Of a stretch of 64,000 nucleotides of DNA, positions 24,953-32,880 are shown piece after piece (positions within the stretch are counted from its first letter, which is position 1; each line of letters opens with the position of its first letter). Source of the stretch: DASSUW01 sp963803335 (lineage in GTDB: Bacteria; Actinomycetota; Thermoleophilia; Solirubrobacterales; Solirubrobacteraceae); contig CAWDME010000016.1 of the NCBI GenBank assembly GCA_963803335.1, positions 62,001-126,000 of the forward strand, written 5' to 3'. The notes below the pieces were generated by a model. That model was given only the letters and a program-made list of their open reading frames with translations, was not told where the DNA came from and did no database searches. Both the position numbers and the translations under genes were made by a program.

Positions 24953-26292
24953 GGCCCGGGCAGCACCAGTGACGGGTCGCAGTCGACGTTGCCGCCGTCG
25001 GTGAACGGCGCCGAGCCGTCCGCCGGGCGCTGCGTGGCCGCGCCGGGGCAGCGCCGCTGCACGCCGGTCTGGAGGCCGGCGAGGCGCTGCGACGGCGGGA
25101 CCGGCGTCAGCACGCCGCCGGCCGGGTTGTCGGTGAACTGGAAGGCGTTGAAGATCGGCTGGATGCGCGCGAAGTGGCCGTTGGCGTCGTAGTTGGCGGC
25201 GCCCTGGCCGAAGTCGCGGAACCAGCCGACGAGGTCGGGCGTGTACGGGCGGGCGAACTCGAGCACCGGCTCGGCCTTGACCAGCGCGCGGCGGCCGTTG
25301 CGGAACGCCGGCGTGGCCACGCTCTGCAGGCGCGGCATCTTGCGCGTCGCGTCGATCAGGTCGTTGTTCGGCCCGTCGAGGCTGACCGCGGTGCGCAGGT
25401 CGTGCACGACCGGGACCGCGTCACGCAACAGCGGCCGCAGCTGGCGCAGGAACGGCGCCAGGTCCTTGGTCGCGGGCTTGGACGCGGCGACCAGCACGTC
25501 GAGGTCGTCGAGCGTGGCGCGCAGATTCACGAACGTCGTGTTGCCGCGCCGCAGGGTGGTCGGCAGCAGGCCGAGCGCGCGCGCCAGCGCCGCGTTCTCC
25601 GACCCGATCGCGGAGGCCGTGGAGTTGGTGTTCGAGACGAGGTCGGCGAGGTCGTTGCGCTTCTCGGCGATCGCCGTGACCGCCGCCGACGAGTTGAGCA
25701 GGAAGCGCGTGAGCGCGCTCTCGTCCTGCGTGACCTGCTGGACCAGCTGGCGTGAGCTCGACAGGACCGGGTTGAAGTACTTCGCCGACTGGCCGACCTC
25801 GTCGCCCTTGCCCTCGTACTGGGTGGCGAACCCCTTGATGACGCTGGAGAGGTCGCCCGACGTCTTCTTGTCGAGCGTGTTGAAGATCTGGTCGAGGTCG
25901 ACGACGTCGGTCGTCGAGTCGGTGCGCAGCGTGGCGCCCTCGGGCAGCTCCTTGGCGTCGCCGGGGCCAGGCGTGAGCGCGACGTAGCGGTTGGCGATGC
26001 CGGACAGCGACGTCAGCCGGATGATCGCCTGCGTGCCCTCACGCAGCGGCGCGTAGGGCTCCTGGACGACGACCTTGACGGCGGCGTGATTGTTGTCGGT
26101 CAGCTGGATGTCGCGCACCGAGCCGATGCGGCGGCCGCCGACCTGGACGTCGTCGTCCTTCACCAGCTGGCCGGCGTTCTGGAAGATCAGCGTGTACTCG
26201 GTGCCGCCGCTGCCCTTGAACAGCAACAGCCACACCGCCAGGGCCACGGCCAACGCGAGCGCGGTGACCGCGGCGGCCCTGGCCACCGTCAC
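24949..26292 (-). CDS. MCE-family protein, first of the operon
   Basis: This 447-residue protein starts at GTG 26292 with AGGGAG upstream; a GTG two codons later is possible. The anchor is ~5-25, the MCE domain ~30-115 (QVGGRRIGSVRDIQL and GIANRYVALTPGPGD), then helical repeats to ~330 and a C-terminal segment with two Cys (QRRCPG and NVDCDPS). It is the first of six consecutive MCE genes and is separated from the ATPase gene by 134 nt, the only real gap in the transport operon. Confidence 0.88.
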   Translation of the reverse strand: MTVARAAAVTALALAVALAVWLLLFKGSGGTEYTLIFQNAGQLVKDDDVQVGGRRIGSVRDIQLTDNNHAAVKVVVQEPYAPLREGTQAIIRLTSLSGIANRYVALTPGPGDAKELPEGATLRTDSTTDVVDLDQIFNTLDKKTSGDLSSVIKGFATQYEGKGDEVGQSAKYFNPVLSSSRQLVQQVTQDESALTRFLLNSSAAVTAIAEKRNDLADLVSNTNSTASAIGSENAALARALGLLPTTLRRGNTTFVNLRATLDDLDVLVAASKPATKDLAPFLRQLRPLLRDAVPVVHDLRTAVSLDGPNNDLIDATRKMPRLQSVATPAFRNGRRALVKAEPVLEFARPYTPDLVGWFRDFGQGAANYDANGHFARIQPIFNAFQFTDNPAGGVLTPVPPSQRLAGLQTGVQRRCPGAATQRPADGSAPFTDGGNVDCDPSLVLPGP

Positions 26293-26345
26293 AGACGACG
26301 CTCCCTTAGACGACGATTCGGGCTCGGCACTCCATCTCCGCTACA

Positions 26346-26369
26346 TCCCCCAGAAATCCGGAAGGGGGA
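26346..26369 (-). other. hairpin in the gap between the mce ATPase gene and the first MCE gene
   Basis: TCCCCC (26346-26351) and GGGGGA (26364-26369) can pair around a 12-nt loop within the 134-nt gap 26293-26426. It could be a processing or attenuation element setting different expression of the permease/ATPase genes and the six MCE genes. The stem is short and lacks a U-tract, so this is weak. Confidence 0.25.
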
Positions 26370-26426
26370 ACCCTATCGAGCACTTCTAGGCAGCGGGACA
26401 GTACCCGCCGTTCGGCTTTGGGGTCC

Positions 26427-27254
26427 TCACTCCATGCCCAGCGGGCCCTGCGACGCACCGCTGAGGAACTGGCGCACGAACTGGTTATCGGAGTTGAAGA
26501 GATCCTCGGCCGGGCCGGACTCCACGATGCGCCCGCGCCACAGCACAGCGATGTACTCGGCGACGCGCTTGGCGGACATGATGTCGTGCGTGATCACCAC
26601 GTAGGCGCCGCCGTTCTCCTCGTGGACTTCCTTGATGAGCTCGCACAGCAGCGCGGTGCGGACGGGGTCCAGGCCGGAGTCGGGCTCGTCGAAGAGCACG
26701 ATGTCGGGGTCGAGCACCAGCGCGCGGGCGAAGCCGGCGCGCTTGCGCATGCCGCCCGACAGCTCGTTCGGCGCCTTGTCGCGCGAGCCCTCGAGGCCGA
26801 CCTCGCGCAGGCGGCGCATGACGATGTCGTCGATCTCATCCTCGCCCTTGTCCGTGTGCTGACGGAGGGGGAACGCGACGTTGTCGTACAGGTTCATCGA
26901 GCCGAACAGCGCGCCGTCCTGGAACAGGACGCCGAACTTCTTGCGCATGTCGAACAGGTCGTCGTCCGCCATGCCGGGGACCGACTCGCCGTGCACCAGC
27001 ACGTCGCCCTCGTCCGGGTACAGCAGGCCGACCATGTGCTTGATGCAGACCGACTTCCCGGTGCCGGACGGGCCGAGGATCATCGAGATCTTGCCCTCCG
27101 GGATGGCCATGTTGAGGCCGCGCAGGATGCGGTTGCGGCCGAACGACTTGTGGACGTCCACGAACTCGACGGCGTCCGGCGCGCCGGTCGGGCGCTGCTT
27201 GCCGGTGTGCCACTTGAACTCGTCGTCGCGCTGTTGCTCGATCGCCACGTTCAT
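26427..27254 (-). CDS. MlaF/Mkl-type ABC ATPase of the mce lipid transporter
   Basis: This 275-residue cytoplasmic ATPase has Walker A GPSGTGKS, Q-loop in VLFQDGALF, signature LSGGMRKRAGFARAL, Walker B DIVLFDEPDSGLDP and the His of ITHDIMSA. The DSGLDP sequence and the ARAL-containing signature are typical of the MlaF/Mkl group that drives MCE transporters rather than ordinary importers. Its ~30-residue N-terminal lead is polar. It overlaps the upstream permease by 4 nt. Confidence 0.9.
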   Translation of the reverse strand: MNVAIEQQRDDEFKWHTGKQRPTGAPDAVEFVDVHKSFGRNRILRGLNMAIPEGKISMILGPSGTGKSVCIKHMVGLLYPDEGDVLVHGESVPGMADDDLFDMRKKFGVLFQDGALFGSMNLYDNVAFPLRQHTDKGEDEIDDIVMRRLREVGLEGSRDKAPNELSGGMRKRAGFARALVLDPDIVLFDEPDSGLDPVRTALLCELIKEVHEENGGAYVVITHDIMSAKRVAEYIAVLWRGRIVESGPAEDLFNSDNQFVRQFLSGASQGPLGME

Positions 27255-28051
27255 CCTCCGATAGGAGCTCGCGGATTCGCGCCCCAGAAAAGCTGCGTGC
27301 CCAGCATCCCGATGAGATGCACCAGCACGATGTTAAGCACCATCGATTTGGCCGTCGCCGTGCCGACGCCTACGGGTCCGCCGCTGGCGTTGTACCCGTA
27401 GTAGCAGCCCACCAGCACGATCACGGTGGCCATCGTCATGCCCTTGATGACGCTGTAGAGCAGGTCGGGTGGGTTCTGGAACATCCAGAAGATCAGCGAG
27501 TAGCCGCCGCTGGAGACCTCGCCTATCTGCTCGACCACCGCCAGGTACGACGCGAAGAAGCCGGCGCCGATGCCGGACAGATACATGAACGGGAGCACGA
27601 GCCAGGCGGCGAGCAGGCGCGTCGCGCACAGGAAGGTCATCGAGGAGATGCCCATGACCTCGAGCGCGTCGATCTCGTCGGAGATCCGCATCGAGCCGAG
27701 CTCGGCGACGATGCCGGTGCCGACCTTCGCGGCCATCATGTAGCCGAACGCGTAGGGCACCAGCTCGCGCAGGTCGCACCAGGCGGCGAACACGCCCGCG
27801 TAGGCCGGCGAGCCGACGGCGCGGTTGAAGTACGCGCCCTCGATCCCGCACTGGAGGCCGATGATGAAGATCAGTCCCCAGATCACCAGCGTCGACGTGA
27901 GGATCAGCAGGCCGGCCTGGCGCAGCGCCTCGCCGAAGAAGCGGAACACCTTGAGGGTGAACACCTCGCCGACGATCGCCCCGCAGAAGCGGACGATCTC
28001 GCCGAACGCGGCGAGCCATTCACGCGGGACTGCGAGCCATTGGCGTCCCAT
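27251..28051 (-). CDS. MlaE/YrbE-like permease B of the mce transporter
   Basis: This 266-residue inner-membrane permease has about five helices after an amphipathic N-terminal segment (residues ~1-45). The MlaE-signature loop ELGSMRISDEIDALEVMGI lies between helices and is the coupling site for the ATPase. A longer reading frame extends upstream to 28243 but the ATG at 28051 overlaps the permease A stop as TGATG, so this start is preferred. Confidence 0.9.
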   Translation of the reverse strand: MGRQWLAVPREWLAAFGEIVRFCGAIVGEVFTLKVFRFFGEALRQAGLLILTSTLVIWGLIFIIGLQCGIEGAYFNRAVGSPAYAGVFAAWCDLRELVPYAFGYMMAAKVGTGIVAELGSMRISDEIDALEVMGISSMTFLCATRLLAAWLVLPFMYLSGIGAGFFASYLAVVEQIGEVSSGGYSLIFWMFQNPPDLLYSVIKGMTMATVIVLVGCYYGYNASGGPVGVGTATAKSMVLNIVLVHLIGMLGTQLFWGANPRAPIGG

Positions 28052-28857
28052 CACTTGATGTTGAGGATCTCGGGGTGGGTGGCGAGCAGCGTCTGCGTGA
28101 ACACGTAGTTGAACGCGAAGACGCCGAGCGTGGCGACCACGACCGCCTGGTTGACGGCGCGGCCGACGCCCTCGGCGCCGCCGGACGCGGTCATGCCCTT
28201 GTAACAGCAGACGATCGCGATGATCGCGCCGAACATCGTGCACTTCAGGACCGAGCCCCAGAGGTCCACGATCGACGAGTTCGTGAAGAACGTGGCCCAG
28301 AACGGGCCGAGCGGCGCGCCGTTGACCAGCGTGGCGAGAACGCCGCCGAAGATGCCGAACAGCAGCGCGTAGATGTCGAACAGGCCCGTCACCAGCATCA
28401 GCGCCAAGAAGCGCGGGACGACGAGGTTCTTGACCGGGTCGACGCCGAGCACCTGCAGCGCGTCGAGCTCCTCGCGGATCTTGCGGGCGCCAAGATCGGC
28501 GGTGATCGCGGTGCCGGCGACGCCGGCGAGCACGATCGCGGTCACGAACGGCGCGAACTCGCGAATGCTGGCGAGCACGAAGAAGCCGCCGAGGCGGTCG
28601 ATCGAGCCGAACAGGTTGAGGAAGTTCGCGGCCTGCAGGCCCGGCGCGCCGTAGCCGAACGCGACGGTGGACACGACCAGCGGGAACCAGCAGAGCTTGA
28701 GCGCGAACAGGAACTGGTTGACGAACTCGCCGCCGTACGGGTACGGGGGCCTGAGGGCAGACATGATCGTCTTGCCCGTCAGGATCATCATGTCGCCTAC
28801 TTCCTCCAGCATGTTCTTAGCCGGTAGGAAGGCTCGATCGGCGACGGTTCGGACCAC
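28051..28857 (-). CDS. MlaE/YrbE-like permease A of the mce transporter (first gene of the operon)
   Basis: This 268-residue permease has the family loop DLGARKIREELDALQVLGVDP and a terminal helix pattern as in YrbE proteins. It forms a heterodimer with permease B. It starts with GTG at 28857 with a good Shine-Dalgarno (GGGGAGAAG). It is the first gene of the long minus-strand operon; the promoter should lie in 28858-28944, shared with a divergent GNAT gene, but no clear hexamers were identified. Confidence 0.9.
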   Translation of the reverse strand: MVRTVADRAFLPAKNMLEEVGDMMILTGKTIMSALRPPYPYGGEFVNQFLFALKLCWFPLVVSTVAFGYGAPGLQAANFLNLFGSIDRLGGFFVLASIREFAPFVTAIVLAGVAGTAITADLGARKIREELDALQVLGVDPVKNLVVPRFLALMLVTGLFDIYALLFGIFGGVLATLVNGAPLGPFWATFFTNSSIVDLWGSVLKCTMFGAIIAIVCCYKGMTASGGAEGVGRAVNQAVVVATLGVFAFNYVFTQTLLATHPEILNIK

Positions 28858-28944
28858 TCTTCTCCCCTGGTCGTGGCGCTCGCTTCGTGCGGGCGAAGGC
28901 GCCGAAGGTTATTTCACCGCCCGCATGAGGCACAAACGAGAACT

Positions 28945-29445
28945 GTGAGAAGAACTTGCGCTGAGGTGCGACCGGCACGCCCCGACGATCTTGCGCCCCA
29001 TCTCGCGCTCGCCCTGTCGGAGCGCGCCGAGGGCGTCGCGGTGGCACGCCCGCGCTTCGAGCGCGACCTCGCGGAGGAGGGGCGGCGCCTGTTCGTCGCG
29101 ACGGTCGGCGGCGCGTTCGCCGGCTACGGACGCGTGGCCCGCTTCGAGCCGCCGGACGACGCGCCCGCCAACGTCGCGCCCGCGGGCGTGTACCTGTTCG
29201 GCGCGGTCGTCGCGCGGCGGTTCCGGCGGCGCGGCATCGGGCGAGCGCTGACGCAGGCCCGTATGGCGTGGGCGCTCGAGCGCGCTGACGCGGTCTGGTA
29301 CTTCACCAACGGCCGCAACCAGGTGTCCCGGCGTCTGCACGACGGTTTCGGCTTCGTCGAGGTCACGCGCGACTTCTGGTTCCCGCGCGTGCGGTTCGAC
29401 GGTGATGTCGGTGTCCTGTTCCGCTCGACCGGCGCTACGCGCTGA
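28945..29445 (+). CDS. GNAT-family acetyltransferase
   Basis: This 166-residue protein has the GNAT core: VRPARPDD at the N-terminal strand, the acetyl-CoA loop RRFRRRGIGRALTQ, and a C-terminal SRRLHDGFGFVEV. GTG codons at 28945 and 28966 are both possible; the latter is exactly the usual family start (V-R-P-A) but has a weaker Shine-Dalgarno. The substrate is unknown. It diverges from the mce operon. Confidence 0.7.
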   Translation: MRRTCAEVRPARPDDLAPHLALALSERAEGVAVARPRFERDLAEEGRRLFVATVGGAFAGYGRVARFEPPDDAPANVAPAGVYLFGAVVARRFRRRGIGRALTQARMAWALERADAVWYFTNGRNQVSRRLHDGFGFVEVTRDFWFPRVRFDGDVGVLFRSTGATR

Positions 29446-29469
29446 AACCCGGTGGTACGCTCGCGCGCC

Positions 29470-30063
29470 GTGACGAGAGCCGTGCCGCTCGTGCTGTGCC
29501 TACTGATGCTGGGGTTCGCCGGCTGCGGCACCCCCACGCAGGACGCCGACGAGCCCGAGGGCGAGTTCACGCTCGACATCGTCAAGGCGACCTTCCCGGC
29601 CGAGCAGACGGTGGCCCAGCCCACGACGATGCGCCTGACGGTGCGCAATACGGACGACCGTGACCTGCCGAACCTGGCGGTGACGGTGGAGACCCAGCCG
29701 GCCTCCGGCGGCAAGGCGCCGACCGCGTTCGGCCAGGCGGGCAACGACGTCCGGCTCGCCGACCCGAACCGCCCGGTGTGGATCGTCGACCGCGACCCGG
29801 AGGGCGGCGAGAGCGCCTACACGAACACGTGGGCGATGGGCCGGATGTTCCCGGGCGAGACCAAGGACGTCGAGTGGCGGCTCACGGCCGTGCGGGCCGG
29901 GACCTACAAGATCAACTACCGCATCGCCCCGGGCCTGAACGGCAAGGCCGTCGCGGCCAACGGCCAGCACGTCACCGGCTCCTTCAACGTCACGATCTCC
30001 GACGAGCCGGTACCGGCGCGCGTGAACGGCAAGGGCCAGGTCGTGCGCTCCAAGTCCGGGTGA
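29470..30063 (+). CDS. secreted lipoprotein with Ig-like/CARDB-type fold
   Basis: The signal peptide ends in LGFAGC, giving a lipidated Cys near residue 19 from the GTG at 29470 (an in-frame GTG at 29452 is also possible). The mature ~178 residues contain beta-rich segments, MRLTVRNTDDRDLPNLAVTVE and VEWRLTAVRAGTYKINY, typical of a single immunoglobulin-like domain of the CARDB/DUF11 kind. It would be exposed on the outer face of the cell membrane. No catalytic residues are seen. The downstream GNAT start overlaps its stop as GTGA. Confidence 0.7.
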   Translation: MTRAVPLVLCLLMLGFAGCGTPTQDADEPEGEFTLDIVKATFPAEQTVAQPTTMRLTVRNTDDRDLPNLAVTVETQPASGGKAPTAFGQAGNDVRLADPNRPVWIVDRDPEGGESAYTNTWAMGRMFPGETKDVEWRLTAVRAGTYKINYRIAPGLNGKAVAANGQHVTGSFNVTISDEPVPARVNGKGQVVRSKSG

Positions 30064-30518
30064 TTCGTCCGGCCCGCGCGGACGACGAGCCCGCGCTGCG
30101 CGCGCTCGACCGCGCCACCTGGTCACCGGTCGTCAGCCCGGCGCCCTTGACCGACCGGCCGTTCCCGCTCGACGACGTGCTGGTGTGCGAGGCAGCGGGC
30201 GAGGTCGCGGGCTATGTGGCCCTCGGTTCGCCGACGGGCCTCGAGTCCAACCGCCACGTCGTCCTCATCCGCGGCCTCGCGGTTTCGCCGTCGCACCAGC
30301 GGCGCGGGGTGGGCCGCGCGCTCGTCGCGGCAGCGGAGGCGGCCGCGCGCGAGCGCGGCGCCCGCCGGCTGACGCTGCGCGTGCTCGCCCCGAACACCGC
30401 GGCCCGAGCGTTGTACGAGGCGTGCGGGTTCGTCGTCGAGGGCGTGTTGCGCGGCGAGTTCCTGCTCGACGGCCGCTACGTCGACGACGTGTGGATGGCC
30501 CGCGATCTCGTCAGCTGA
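30060..30518 (+). CDS. GNAT-family acetyltransferase, RimI-like
   Basis: This 152-residue enzyme begins VIRPARADD and has the acetyl-CoA motif SPSHQRRGVGRALVAAAE and the motif-B region APNTAARALYEACGFVVEG, characteristic of RimI-like N-acetyltransferases. The GTG start overlaps the lipoprotein stop as GTGA. Its last 8 nt overlap the convergent carbonic-anhydrase gene. The substrate is unknown. Confidence 0.8.
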   Translation: MIRPARADDEPALRALDRATWSPVVSPAPLTDRPFPLDDVLVCEAAGEVAGYVALGSPTGLESNRHVVLIRGLAVSPSHQRRGVGRALVAAAEAAARERGARRLTLRVLAPNTAARALYEACGFVVEGVLRGEFLLDGRYVDDVWMARDLVS

Positions 30519-30957
30519 CGCGGCCGGACGCGAGGTCGAGCAGTCCCGACCGCACCTCCAGTCCCGGGATCACCGCGCGGATCCGCTCGGCGCCGTTCTC
30601 GGCTTCGATCGCCGCGACCTGGGCGTCGCGGCCGTGCGCGGCGCAGTCGGTGTGGCCGATGACGTGGACCGCCCGAACGCCCAGCGCCTCGTGTGCCATC
30701 TGCAGCGAGCGCAGCACGTCGTCGGACACCTGCGCGCCGGCGTTGCGCAGAACAACCGCGTCGCCGAGCGCGAGGCCGAGCGCGGCGAGCGGGTCGATCC
30801 GCCCGTCCATGCACGTCAGGATCGCCAGCGCCCGTGCGGGCCTGCGGCCGAGCTCGACCCGGGCCGCCGGTGCCGGCCCCGGCTCCGGCGCCGGTGCGGG
30901 TGGCGACTCCGGCACGTCGCGCTCGGTCCGGCCGAACGGCTCCCAGCTGAACGCCAT
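30511..30957 (-). CDS. beta-class carbonic anhydrase-like protein
   Basis: This 148-residue protein has the beta-carbonic-anhydrase zinc triad: Cys and Asp-Arg dyad in LTCMDGRIDP, RNAG, and the His-x-x-Cys pair in IGHTDCAAHG. It interconverts carbon dioxide and bicarbonate in the cytoplasm. The N-terminus carries a Pro/Ala-rich tail (PPAPAPEPGPAPA), and the protein is shorter than classic enzymes (~200 residues), resembling the small mycobacterial Rv1284 type. The start ATG is at 30957. Confidence 0.75.
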   Translation of the reverse strand: MAFSWEPFGRTERDVPESPPAPAPEPGPAPAARVELGRRPARALAILTCMDGRIDPLAALGLALGDAVVLRNAGAQVSDDVLRSLQMAHEALGVRAVHVIGHTDCAAHGRDAQVAAIEAENGAERIRAVIPGLEVRSGLLDLASGRVS

Positions 30958-30971
30958 CGCACGATGATGCC

Positions 30972-31745
30972 TCAAGGCGCGGCGATCGGCCGGTCCGGGT
31001 AGTACGCCGCGCACCAGAGCCGGACGCGCTGCGGATCGGCCGCGAAGCCGTGGCAGCGCCGTGCGCACTCGCGCGGGTCGTCGGTACCGCAGAACACCCA
31101 GTCGACGACGTCGAACGCCGGATCGCCGACGCACGGCCGGGGATCGATCGCGACGAGGCCGCGCGCGCTCGCGATCACGTTGCGCACGTGCATGTCGCCG
31201 TGCAGCAGGACGGCCGGCGCGTCGTCGGCGGCGAGGCGGCGGGCGAGCTCGGCGTCGCCGGGCCAGCGCCGGGCGCCGAAGATGAACTCCACGCGCTCGG
31301 CGAGCGTGGTCGCGGCCGGCACGGCCGTGGGCGCGCCGGTCTCGTGCAGCGCGCGCAGCATCTCAGCGGCGCCGTCGATCCTCTGGGGCGTCCCGCCCTC
31401 GACCGCTTCGAGCAGCAGTGCGCCGGGCTCGGCGCCCCACACCGCGGGCACGTGCCCGGTCGGCGCCCAGGCCGTGAGCGCCTGCGCCTCCGCGCGCGCA
31501 ATCTCCGGGTCGGGCGTGAGCTTGAGCACGGCGGGGTCGTCGCCGCGTCGGCACCAGAGCGCGAGCGACGTGCCGCCATGCCCGACCGGCTCCTTGATCT
31601 CGACGTCCCAGCGCGCGGCGATGTCCTCTAGTCGCTCGGGCAGCGTGGTCCACCACGGCTCGACGATTGCCTCGCCGAAGCGGGCGACCAGTCTTTGCCG
31701 AGCGGCGGGATCGAGGAACTGCGGCATTAGGGGGGTCCGGGTCAC
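30972..31745 (-). CDS. aminoglycoside/hydroxyurea-type phosphotransferase (APH/HUR kinase)
   Basis: This 257-residue small-molecule kinase is of the APH fold. The catalytic HGDMHVRNV loop and the metal-binding Asp in LVAIDPRPCVGDPAFDVVDW match the APH_6_HUR family, whose members phosphorylate streptomycin or hydroxyurea. The N-lobe Lys is in AVLKLTPDP. A GTG at 31745 and an ATG at 31727 are alternative starts. No antibiotic-resistance context is seen, so the physiological substrate is open. Confidence 0.75.
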   Translation of the reverse strand: MTRTPLMPQFLDPAARQRLVARFGEAIVEPWWTTLPERLEDIAARWDVEIKEPVGHGGTSLALWCRRGDDPAVLKLTPDPEIARAEAQALTAWAPTGHVPAVWGAEPGALLLEAVEGGTPQRIDGAAEMLRALHETGAPTAVPAATTLAERVEFIFGARRWPGDAELARRLAADDAPAVLLHGDMHVRNVIASARGLVAIDPRPCVGDPAFDVVDWVFCGTDDPRECARRCHGFAADPQRVRLWCAAYYPDRPIAAP

Positions 31746-31841
31746 GCCGCTCCGAAATCCGGCGTGCTCGAAAGTGGAGTGTGCGTCCGCGCCTCCAGCA
31801 TCCCCTACTCAGCCGCCGTTGACGTACGCCGGCGCTGACCG

Positions 31842-32474
31842 TCACAGCCGCACTGCTCCATCGGTGCGGCGGAAGAAGTCCTCGCGCGGCCCGAACAGGA
31901 CCTCGGCGCCGACGGCGGCGAAGCCGGCGCCCTGGAGCGCCCGGAGCGAGGCTGCGTTGGCGGCGGCGACCTGGGCGAAGACCGGCTCGGTGGGTGCCGC
32001 GGCCGCCAACGCGGCGGGGACGAGCCGGCGGGCGAGGCCGCGGCCGCGGCGGTCGGCGGAGACCTCGACGCTGAGCTCGAGCCGGTCCGCGAGGCCGCGC
32101 CCGATCACGACCATCCCGTCGTCGCCCGCGAAGACGCGCAGGTCGCGGCGCCAGCGCCGCGCACGGATCACGCGCGCGTGATCGCCGGCGTCGACCTCAC
32201 AGACCGCCGCGGCCGCAGGGACCGCCCGCTCGGGCACCCAGGCGAGCACCACGTCGAGGCTCCCCGCCCGCAGGCCGGTGCGTTCGGCGAGCCAGGCCAG
32301 GACGCCAGGCGCGACCGGCCCGTTGAGGTTCGTCGGGTCGACGATCGCGTGCACCTCCTCGGCCGGAACGTCGGCCGCCACCACGTGGTGGGCCGTGAAC
32401 GACAGCACCGCCGCCCGCGCGCCGGCGACCGCGCGCACGACATCCGTCAACGCCGTCCTCAGGCGGGAAGTCAC
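31842..32474 (-). CDS. GNAT-family acetyltransferase with N-terminal helical extension
   Basis: This 210-residue protein has an ~80-residue N-terminal region (VVRAVAGARAAVLSFTAHHVV and PTNLNGPVAPGVLAWL) followed by a GNAT core (VSADRRGRGLARRLVPAAL and AANAASLRALQGAGFAAV). The N-terminal part looks like a ligand-gating domain found in two-part GNATs. The start is GTG at 32474. The substrate is unknown. Confidence 0.65.
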   Translation of the reverse strand: MTSRLRTALTDVVRAVAGARAAVLSFTAHHVVAADVPAEEVHAIVDPTNLNGPVAPGVLAWLAERTGLRAGSLDVVLAWVPERAVPAAAAVCEVDAGDHARVIRARRWRRDLRVFAGDDGMVVIGRGLADRLELSVEVSADRRGRGLARRLVPAALAAAAPTEPVFAQVAAANAASLRALQGAGFAAVGAEVLFGPREDFFRRTDGAVRL

Positions 32475-32559
32475 CGCGCGCCGCGCCTTGGAGCAGATCC
32501 AGGATCACCAGGACACATGCTGGAGCAACGATGTATTTCCGGCCCGGCAGCCGCCTCGT

Positions 32560-32832
32560 ATGCGCATGAACACACCTCCTGACCCACCTGAGAAGTGGTA
32601 CGACGCGCTGTCCGGCGTGTTCGTCGCCGGCATCGGGCTGCTCGTGCTGCTCGGCATCATGGCCTTCGCCCTCACCGAGCTGCCCCGCGACTCCTCGCAA
32701 GGCCAGAACATCGTCGCTCTCGCCACGTCGGCGTTCGGCGTGCTCGGCGCGATCGTGGGCGCCTACTTCGGCGTGCGGGCCGCGAACCGCGCAGTCGACA
32801 AGATCAAGGCCTCGGGCGGCAGCACCGCCTGA
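32560..32832 (+). CDS. small two-helix membrane protein
   Basis: This 90-residue protein starts at the ATG at 32560 or 32566. It has a polar lead, two hydrophobic helices (about residues 19-40 and 52-72) and a basic cytoplasmic tail (AANRAVDKIKASGG). No domain is recognised. It is a monocistronic gene followed by a hairpin. Confidence 0.55.
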   Translation: MRMNTPPDPPEKWYDALSGVFVAGIGLLVLLGIMAFALTELPRDSSQGQNIVALATSAFGVLGAIVGAYFGVRAANRAVDKIKASGGSTA

Positions 32833-32842
32833 GCACATCTGC

Positions 32843-32871
32843 GGACCCGGGCGCAGTACCGGCTCGGGTCC
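32843..32871. terminator. hairpin between convergent genes
   Basis: GGACCCG (32843-32849) pairs with CGGGTCC (32865-32871) around a 15-nt loop, between the end of the small membrane protein and the end of the PucR-like gene. There is no U-tract, as is common in high-GC actinobacteria. Confidence 0.4.
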
Positions 32872-32880
32872 CGCGCCGCC

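Noticed and set aside
23618..25192. Long plus-strand frames across the mce genes (also 15610-17016, 17946-19451, 19370-20704)
   Set aside because: Their products are Arg/Glu/Leu-rich shadows; the minus-strand frames give full MCE and RND proteins with 4-nt overlaps.
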